A DNA stretch of 64,000 nt from the NCBI GenBank assembly GCA_024742275.1, contig JANSYS010000001.1, positions 248,001 through 312,000 on the forward strand, in the 5' to 3' direction. Every line of letters begins with the position of its first letter. Position 1 is the first letter of the stretch. The position numbers and the translations under genes are program-made. Source of the DNA: Alphaproteobacteria bacterium (GTDB lineage: Bacteria; Pseudomonadota; Alphaproteobacteria; Thalassobaculales; Thalassobaculaceae). Below, piece after piece: positions 58,724 through 64,000 of the stretch. The notes under the pieces were generated by a model, which saw nothing but the letters and a program-made list of their open reading frames with translations, was not told the origin of the DNA and made no database searches.

Positions 58724-59914
58724 ATGCAAGAGAAACCCCTTCCCCCTCCCCTCTGGATCCTGATCGTGGCGACAGCCACCGGTCCGTTGGCGCTGAACAT
58801 CTTCGTCCCGTCCATGCCCGGGCTCGTGGGGGTCTTCCAGACCGACTACGCGATGGTGCAGCTCGCCCTCACCCTCTACCTGGTGGCCGTGGGCGTGGCA
58901 CAGCTCGGATACGGTCCACTCTCCGACAGGTTCGGTCGGCGCCCCGCACTGATCGGCGGCCTGGTCATCTATTTCGTCGCCAACATCGCCTGCATGTTCG
59001 CTTGGTCGATCGAGAGCCTGATCGTGGCGCGGGTGTTGCAGGCCATTGGCGGCTGCGCCGGGATGGTGCTCGGCCGGGCCATCGTGCGCGACGTTTACGA
59101 TCGAGACCGCGCGGCGAGCGCGATCGCTATCATCACCATGGCGATGGCCGTCGCACCGGCCATGGGTCCCGCCATCGGGGGCATCATCGACGCACAGTTC
59201 GGTTGGCAGGCGACCTTCCTGGTGCCCATGGCCGTCGGACTGGTGGTTCTGGCCGGCGCTACCATGCGGCTGAACGAAACCAACCTGAACCCGATCCCGA
59301 CGATCGACGTCACGGCCATGCTGCGCAACTACGCCAGCCTGCTGCGCTCGCGTGCCTATATCGGTTACGCCGCCAACACGGCGATGTCCGTCGGCGCGTT
59401 CTTCTCCTTCATCGCCGGCGCGCCCTATGTGATGATCGAGGTGCTGCGCCAGGGACCGGAGGTCTACGGGTTCTACTTCGTGCTGATTTCCGTCGGCTAC
59501 ATGACGGGAAATTTTCTCGCCAGCCGCCTATCCAGCAGACTTGGCGTCGACAGGATGATCCCGCTCGGCGTCGGAGTCTCGCTCTGCGGCGCGGTACCGG
59601 GATTCGCCCTCGCCTGGGCCGACGTCGTCACCCCGCTATCGGTCTTCGCGCCGATGTGCGTCGTGGCCATCGGCAACGGCCTCAGCCAGCCGAACGGCAT
59701 CTCGGGCGCAGTCAGCGTGAACCCGACGATCGCCGGCGCCGCCTCGGGTCTGATGGGCTTCGGACAGATGCTTATCGGCGCCTGCTTCACCGTCATGGTC
59801 GGATATTTCCAGAACGACACGGACCATACAGCGATGGCAACCATGATCCTGCTCGCCACGATGAGCTCCGCACTCTTCTTCCTCCTCGCGCGCACGTCGG
59901 CACGTTCGTCATGA
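58724..59914 (+). CDS. Bcr/CflA-type MFS multidrug exporter
   Basis: A 396-residue, twelve-helix major facilitator protein. The Bcr/CflA signatures are VPSMPGLVGVFQTDYAMVQL, the loop 2-3 motif YGPLSDRFGRRPALIGGLVI, and LQAIGGCAGMVLGRAIVRDV with YDRDRAAS. The group exports drugs such as bicyclomycin and chloramphenicol as well as some metabolites. It overlaps the following PNPOx-family gene by four bases (ATGA). Confidence 0.92.
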   Translation: MQEKPLPPPLWILIVATATGPLALNIFVPSMPGLVGVFQTDYAMVQLALTLYLVAVGVAQLGYGPLSDRFGRRPALIGGLVIYFVANIACMFAWSIESLIVARVLQAIGGCAGMVLGRAIVRDVYDRDRAASAIAIITMAMAVAPAMGPAIGGIIDAQFGWQATFLVPMAVGLVVLAGATMRLNETNLNPIPTIDVTAMLRNYASLLRSRAYIGYAANTAMSVGAFFSFIAGAPYVMIEVLRQGPEVYGFYFVLISVGYMTGNFLASRLSSRLGVDRMIPLGVGVSLCGAVPGFALAWADVVTPLSVFAPMCVVAIGNGLSQPNGISGAVSVNPTIAGAASGLMGFGQMLIGACFTVMVGYFQNDTDHTAMATMILLATMSSALFFLLARTSARSS

Positions 59915-60423
59915 CGACTTCGTACTGCGACGATCTGGACGCCCTGGCGGCGGATGTTCTCTCGCGACTTGAGACGGCCGTCGACGGCCGCGAAGGGCCC
60001 TGGCGCACGCCCATGCTCGCGACCGCCGGTCCGGAAGGACCGAGTGCGCGGGTGGTGGTCATTCGCTCGATCGACCCTCGGACAAGGCGCCTGGAGATAT
60101 TCACCGACGCGCGCTCGGCCAAGGTGAGGGAAATCGAAGCCGACCCCAGGGTGGCGCTTGCATTCTGGGACCCGACAGCGCAGCAGCAGCTTCGCATGTC
60201 GGCCGTCGCCCGCAGTGTCGGCGATCGGGAACAGATCGACTCACGCTGGCACGCGATCGGAGCAATCGGCCAGGCCCTGTACGACGGCGATCCCGCCCGC
60301 TTCGTGGTGATCGAAGCGGTATGGACGGAGTGGGACTGGTTGTGGATCGGCGGCAAACCGCATCGGCGTGCCCGTTTCTCCTGGCTGCGCGGAGTGCCGG
60401 AAGGCCGATGGATCGACCCCTGA
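59911..60423 (+). CDS. PNPOx-family flavin-binding protein
   Basis: A 170-residue split-barrel protein of the pyridoxamine 5'-phosphate oxidase-like superfamily. It shows WRTPMLATAGPEGPSARVVV, IFTDARSAKVREIEADP, ALAFWDPTAQQQLRMSAVAR and a C-terminal WDWLWIGGKPHRRARF. It may bind FMN or another flavin; the true PdxH C-terminal motif is not evident, so PdxH is not assigned. It is translationally coupled to the exporter gene. Confidence 0.85.
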   Translation: MTTSYCDDLDALAADVLSRLETAVDGREGPWRTPMLATAGPEGPSARVVVIRSIDPRTRRLEIFTDARSAKVREIEADPRVALAFWDPTAQQQLRMSAVARSVGDREQIDSRWHAIGAIGQALYDGDPARFVVIEAVWTEWDWLWIGGKPHRRARFSWLRGVPEGRWIDP

Positions 60424-60444
60424 GCGTCTTCCGGACCGATAGCG

Positions 60445-61416
60445 TCAGTCGGTCGCGCTGCCGCCGCCCAGACGCGCGAGACGGAATGCCCTCTGCCCCT
60501 TGACCGCCCGATGGTTCGGCATCACCAGGATACAATCGTCGTAGGGCGTGCGGATCTCTTCGCCACCATCCACGGCGATCACCGCGCCTGCCTTGGCGAA
60601 CCGCTCAAGCCCCTTGAAGGCCTGGGTGAAGAAAAAGTCGTCGGTGCGGATCGCATAGCCGTGGGTCACGTCGGCCACCGTTTGCTCCGGTACCGGATCC
60701 GTTCGGCGGTGCGCCGCCAGGGTAGCCTCGTCGATCATCCCCAGGGCCCGCAGATAGTGCAGAGCGGTGTCGATGGCGACATCGGCGCTGGTCGCAGCCC
60801 AATGCTGGCCGCACTCCACGAGGCAAGCGATCCGGTCCGTTGCCGGATCGTTGAACGGTGCGTATTCGATCAAACGGAGGCCCTGCACATGGCCGGCGCC
60901 ACAAGCGATCATCGCCGGGTACCCGATCTCGCGGGTCAAGCGCCTCTCCTTCTCCAAGCCGTGGATCAGCATAATCGGATCCGAGTATGTGCCCATGGAA
61001 TGGATGTCGAGCAGCCTGTCTACGCGGTCGTAGAGCGGCCGCAGCTGCCGGGCACGGCGCAGCTCCACCGTGTTGTCCGGACCATCCAGCCGTTCCAGCG
61101 TCCAAACACGGTTCATGTCTTCGTCAACGAAACGGCTCCTGCCTGGAGCGGCCGGATCGAAGCGCAGATAGGCTTCCGGATTGACGAAAGCGAGGGTCAG
61201 CTTGCCTCGGGCCGGACGGATATCGCTGCGCATCAGGTAATCGATCGCGATCGCACCACACAGCTCGTTGCCGTGGATGACCGCGTTGATCATCGCGTCC
61301 GGTCCGGCGACACCCGAGTCGAACGTCTGCACGTAGTCGACACCGACGTTGCCGCGCCTGTAGGCGGAGATATCCGGCGCTACGAGCTCCACCGGATACG
61401 CTATGTCCGCAGCCAT
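60445..61416 (-). CDS. succinylglutamate desuccinylase/aspartoacylase family protein
   Basis: A 323-residue zinc-dependent hydrolase of the M14-like AstE/AspA fold. Zinc ligands are visible in INAVIHGNELCGAIAIDYLM (HxxE, about residues 49-52) and LLDIHSMGTYSDP (His), with LVECGQHW as the probable catalytic Glu region. Substrate is likely an N-acyl amino acid but cannot be named. It stands alone, converging on the PNPOx-family gene with 21 bases between the stops. Confidence 0.88.
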   Translation of the reverse strand: MAADIAYPVELVAPDISAYRRGNVGVDYVQTFDSGVAGPDAMINAVIHGNELCGAIAIDYLMRSDIRPARGKLTLAFVNPEAYLRFDPAAPGRSRFVDEDMNRVWTLERLDGPDNTVELRRARQLRPLYDRVDRLLDIHSMGTYSDPIMLIHGLEKERRLTREIGYPAMIACGAGHVQGLRLIEYAPFNDPATDRIACLVECGQHWAATSADVAIDTALHYLRALGMIDEATLAAHRRTDPVPEQTVADVTHGYAIRTDDFFFTQAFKGLERFAKAGAVIAVDGGEEIRTPYDDCILVMPNHRAVKGQRAFRLARLGGGSATD

Positions 61417-61506
61417 GACCGCCTCCTGGAATTGAGGCTACAGTCTGTGTCCGCACGCGCGTCCGGTAAACATCGATTTCAGCCGGGAATACAGTCTCCG
61501 GCCGAC

Positions 61507-62967
61507 CTAGAAAATAAAGATATCCGCCGTGTTCAACTGGGACACCGAGTAGTTCGACAGCGTTACCGTGTTTCCCGAACCGAAATCGATAACCACGCTC
61601 GTGCCGACCTGGCTGGCGCGCCCGATGACATCGGCGTCGGCAGCGATCCCGGTCCCGTTGACGTTCGCTTGGACCGCCAGATAGTCGACGAAGTATTCGA
61701 AGTCGGTAATCGTGTCGTTACCGTTGTTGGACGTGATGTAGAACCAGTCGAAGCCGTCACCACCGGTCATCACGTCGTTGCCGAGATTGCCGTAGAACCT
61801 GTCGCTGCCGGCGCCTCCGATCATCGTGTCGTCGTCCTGGCCGCCGAACATCGTGTCGCTGCCGGCTCCGCCATCGATCAGATCGGCGCCGTGGTTGCCG
61901 TAGAGCAAATCGCTGCCTAAACCGCCGGAGATCGTGTCCGATCCTTCCCGGTACGCGAGCGTGCTGCCCGACCCGTAGCTCGTGCTGGCACCACCGTTCT
62001 GCCCACCGTAAACCGTGTCCGCTCCATCCCCGCCCAGGATCAGGTCGGTGCCGATATTGCCGTAAAGAAGGTCGTTGCCTGCGCCGCCGCTCAACGTATC
62101 GGCGCCCAGACCCGCCATAACGCCGTCGTCGCCGGCGCCGAGTTGGAAAAGGTCGTCGCCGCCATTGCCGATGAAGTAGTTGACGCCCGACGAGCCGACG
62201 AACGTCTCTGCGGTATCCGCGCCCCAGGTGACGTTACCCATGGTCGCGGCGGTGCTGATGCCATAGAGGTACTGGACCGCCTGCACATCGAGCCATCCCA
62301 GCGTGGAGGCGTAGGTAACGGAGCCGTCGTAGTACGACATTACGGTTGTGTCTGTGTTGTCGGTGTCCGTGGGCAGGAACGGCCCCTCCGCCGAGGCGTT
62401 GTAGTTCCCCGGATGTTTCAGCCCGATGGCGTGACCGATTTCGTGCAGAAGAGTCAGATAGCCGTAGCCGCCGACTTCCGGGTTGAGGTTATAGGAGAAG
62501 TTATTGGCGATCATGATGTCGCCGCCGATCGCGCTGGTCGACGGGAAGTAGGCGTATCCGGACGACCCCGCCTGGAAATTCGCGCCGAACCGGATCTGCC
62601 CTCCGTCTCCGGCGTCCGACACCTCCACGAAGGAAAGGTTCGCCGCATCCCCCCAAACGTCTAGGGCGCTGCGCGCTGCCGCTTTCATGGCCTCGTTGAA
62701 CACGGTGAATGTGGCGTCGGTGCCGTGATAGCTCGGCAAGCTGTCCATGAAGGAATAGGTGACGGTCGTGCTCACCCCCATCATGCCGATGCCCCATTTG
62801 CTGGACACACCGGCGACGACGGCATCAAGGTTTCCGTCGCCCGAGCTTTCGGCCGTCGACAGCGTCTGTCGCCCCTCCGCGGTGCCGCTGGTATGACCCA
62901 TGCAGCCTCCAGTGCCACAAGCACAGGAGCAGGCGGCCGGAGCGGCCTCGGGAGTGTAAGCCGTCAT
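61507..62967 (-). CDS. serralysin-like M10 RTX metalloprotease
   Basis: A 486-residue secreted zinc protease. The catalytic motif is HEIGHAIGLKH (residues 175-185), followed by the Met-turn TTVMSYYD (about 207-214). The C-terminal half has RTX nonapeptide repeats of the GGxGxD type (about 267-405) and ends DIFIF, matching the type I secretion end signal of an acidic residue plus hydrophobics. There is no Sec signal. Its only cysteines are at 13, 15, 17 and 22 (CSCACGTGGC), which is unusual for a serralysin. It is three bases downstream of the gene encoding a small secreted protein. No type I secretion genes are in view. Confidence 0.92.
   Translation of the reverse strand: MTAYTPEAAPAACSCACGTGGCMGHTSGTAEGRQTLSTAESSGDGNLDAVVAGVSSKWGIGMMGVSTTVTYSFMDSLPSYHGTDATFTVFNEAMKAAARSALDVWGDAANLSFVEVSDAGDGGQIRFGANFQAGSSGYAYFPSTSAIGGDIMIANNFSYNLNPEVGGYGYLTLLHEIGHAIGLKHPGNYNASAEGPFLPTDTDNTDTTVMSYYDGSVTYASTLGWLDVQAVQYLYGISTAATMGNVTWGADTAETFVGSSGVNYFIGNGGDDLFQLGAGDDGVMAGLGADTLSGGAGNDLLYGNIGTDLILGGDGADTVYGGQNGGASTSYGSGSTLAYREGSDTISGGLGSDLLYGNHGADLIDGGAGSDTMFGGQDDDTMIGGAGSDRFYGNLGNDVMTGGDGFDWFYITSNNGNDTITDFEYFVDYLAVQANVNGTGIAADADVIGRASQVGTSVVIDFGSGNTVTLSNYSVSQLNTADIFIF
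61753..62169 (-). repeat. RTX calcium-binding repeat region
   Basis: DNA coding for repeated GG-x-G-x-D-x-[LI] nonapeptides, for example GGAGNDLLYG and GGDGADTVYG, within the serralysin-like protease. Calcium binding folds these into a beta-roll after type I secretion. Confidence 0.85.
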
Positions 62968-62970
62968 CGT

Positions 62971-63480
62971 CTAGCCTTTCTTTTCGACCGGGGCCTGCCC
63001 GGTGGCCGGTACCGCACGCCTCCAAGGGTCGACCACGGTGTCGAACAGCAGTGCCGCAAGGCTGTCCGCCAGTTCCGAAGATTCGGTTAACGGGGCATCG
63101 GTACCGACCACGATCGGCGCCGAGCCGAACAGACGCGCGTCCACATGGCCCGGGCGCAACATCCTGACGTCGATCACCAGCAGGGGACCGTTCGGTCCGG
63201 CGATCTCGTAGCCGTTCACCAGGACAGTAACGGCATTCGGATCCGATAGTGCGGCGGTACCGACGGCAACATCGGATCCGGACAGATCCTCCAGCGCGGA
63301 CTCGGCCAGCGTACAGAGCGCCGTTCGAAGATCCGTCGCGGTGGGTCTGCCGCAGAACACCGCGAGGCGTTCGACACCTTGGAAGAACGGCACGGGGGAC
63401 AACGCCTGCGCCGGCGCCGGCATCAGGAGCAATATTGCCAAGAGCAACGGCGCAATGCCTGTCATCGGTAGAAAACGCAT
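62971..63480 (-). CDS. secreted hypothetical protein, upstream partner of the RTX protease
   Basis: A 169-residue protein with a clear signal peptide (about 1-26: IAPLLLAILLLMPAPAQA) and a mature part beginning LSPVPFFQGVERLAVFCGRP. Two cysteines (in VFCGRP and RTALCTLAE) could form one disulfide. The middle LLVIDVRMLRPGHVDARLF and the C-terminal LADSLAALLFDTVVD are not a family I recognise. It ends three bases before the protease ATG, so the two are probably cotranscribed. An Inh-type inhibitor would be an analogy from position only. Confidence 0.75.
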   Translation of the reverse strand: MRFLPMTGIAPLLLAILLLMPAPAQALSPVPFFQGVERLAVFCGRPTATDLRTALCTLAESALEDLSGSDVAVGTAALSDPNAVTVLVNGYEIAGPNGPLLVIDVRMLRPGHVDARLFGSAPIVVGTDAPLTESSELADSLAALLFDTVVDPWRRAVPATGQAPVEKKG

Positions 63481-63646
63481 GGGCAGCTCAGCCGGGACGA
63501 GTCGATCTATGCCGTTGATTTCAGCTTAATCGATGCATAACCGGTTGCACAGCACAGCATGCCCGAGGCCACCATACGGTCGGCAGCCATGCCTGCAGGG
63601 ACCGCGTTTAGGCACGCGGCAAGACAAACGGGTTTTCGGAGAATTT

Positions 63647-63722
63647 TGGCGACCCCTACGGGATTCGAACCCGTGTTGCCGCCGTGAGAGGGCGGTGTCC
63701 TAGGCCTCTAGACGAAGGGGTC
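63647..63722 (-). tRNA. tRNA-Glu (anticodon CTC)
   Basis: Read on the minus strand, 76 bases fold as a tRNA: acceptor GACCCCT pairing with AGGGGTC, a D arm with CTAGAGGCCTAG, anticodon stem CCGCC/GGCGG around the loop CTCTCAC (anticodon CTC), and T arm ACGGGTTCGAATCCCGT. The CCA end is encoded. It differs from the upstream copy at 63824 by one base, in the anticodon. Confidence 0.97.
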
Positions 63723-63823
63723 GCAGAGGCGAGCGGGTAGATATCAATCCGCCGCTCGCTTGGCAAGCGCGTTCCGAGACGCCGGTCCGAAATATCCGGT
63801 CGATCCCGCAACACCAGTGAGAG

Positions 63824-63899
63824 TGGCGACCCCTACGGGATTCGAACCCGTGTTGCCGCCGTGAAAGGGCGGTGTCCTAGGCCTCTAGACGAAGGGGTC
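63824..63899 (-). tRNA. tRNA-Glu (anticodon TTC)
   Basis: A 76-base minus-strand tRNA identical to the copy at 63647 except that the anticodon loop reads CTTTCAC, giving anticodon TTC, the isoacceptor able to read GAA and GAG. CCA is encoded. About 100 bases of unrelated spacer separate the copies, so they were not kept identical by overall recent tandem duplication alone. Confidence 0.97.
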
Positions 63900-64000
63900 A
63901 TCCGAGGAAGGTGGAGATACAAGCCGCCGGTCGGGAAATCAAGTCCGAAGCATCGCCTTTGAAGGCCGTCTCCATCGTTTTCGCCCCACGGCTTTGGGTA

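Noticed and set aside
61417..61506. GCCGG/CCGGC inverted repeat after the protease gene as a terminator.
   Set aside because: The stem is only five bases with an 11-base loop and no T-run follows.
63526..63540. TTAA-N7-ATAA upstream of the secreted protein of the protease pair as a CtrA box.
   Set aside because: One core mismatch and unclear orientation; too weak beside the perfect site at 34726.

Overview
The window reads as chromosomal DNA of a GC-rich (roughly two thirds G+C) alphaproteobacterium, most likely Rhodospirillales in the broad sense. This is an inference from several things in the sequence: the gene order trpG-trpD-trpC-moaC-moeA-lexA; the run rpsB-tsf-pyrH-frr-uppS-cdsA-dxr-rseP-bamA-ompH-lpxD-fabZ-lpxA-lpxI-lpxB; LpxI in place of LpxH; a short prolyl-tRNA synthetase without the inserted editing domain; a HemB whose zinc-type cysteine triad is replaced; a GTTC-N7-GTTC-like LexA site; and a perfect CtrA-type box (TTAA-N7-TTAA). 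No genus can be assigned. I see no insertion sequence, prophage, integrase, CRISPR array or rRNA.

Layout. 1-2.0 kb (minus): the start of a TauE/SafE exporter, an ElaA-type acetyltransferase and a YibQ-type divergent polysaccharide deacetylase. 2.0-7.2 kb (plus): tightly coupled trpGDC, moaC, moeA, then lexA with its probable operator. 7.2-13 kb: a small hypothetical gene, comEC, gltX and gltA with a clear intrinsic terminator. 13-27.8 kb (minus): one long envelope and translation block running from rpsB down to lpxB. It joins ribosomal protein S2, EF-Ts, UMP kinase and ribosome recycling to undecaprenyl-PP, CDP-diacylglycerol and DXP-pathway enzymes, RseP, BamA, a Skp-like chaperone and most of the early lipid A pathway.

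27.9-44.6 kb: a small secreted protein, a PAS_5 protein, an M81 (MlrC-type) peptidase, a NUDIX hydrolase, dnaE, a 408-residue pentapeptide-repeat protein behind a CtrA box, lolDC, proS, a MarR/LdtR-like regulator, three valine-catabolism genes and hemB. 44.7-49.6 kb: two alpha/beta hydrolases behind a fold-III PLP decarboxylase, a CopD-like membrane protein and a LysR regulator.

49.7-55.1 kb (plus) is the most coherent accessory cluster, a maturation set for molybdenum hydroxylases. It holds a CoxD-like MoxR ATPase, a CoxE-like VWA protein, XdhC split into two in-frame cistrons, a molybdopterin-binding/MocA-like fusion, and an IscU/NifU-like scaffold. No hydroxylase structural subunit is in the window. 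55.1-57.6 kb holds an orphan FlgC-like rod protein, a secreted four-cysteine protein and an HExxH protein of the SprA-related type. 57.8-61.4 kb holds an EamA exporter, a Bcr/CflA-type exporter coupled to a PNPOx-family protein, and a succinylglutamate desuccinylase/aspartoacylase-family hydrolase. 61.5-63.5 kb holds a serralysin-like RTX metalloprotease with an unusual N-terminal cysteine cluster, preceded in the same transcription unit by a small secreted protein. Two tRNA-Glu genes (CTC and TTC) that differ at one base close the window.

The best leads for something undescribed are the protease with its secreted partner, the CtrA-linked pentapeptide protein, the orphan FlgC/secreted/HExxH neighbourhood, and the split-XdhC maturation cluster. 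None is proved to be a new system by the sequence alone.
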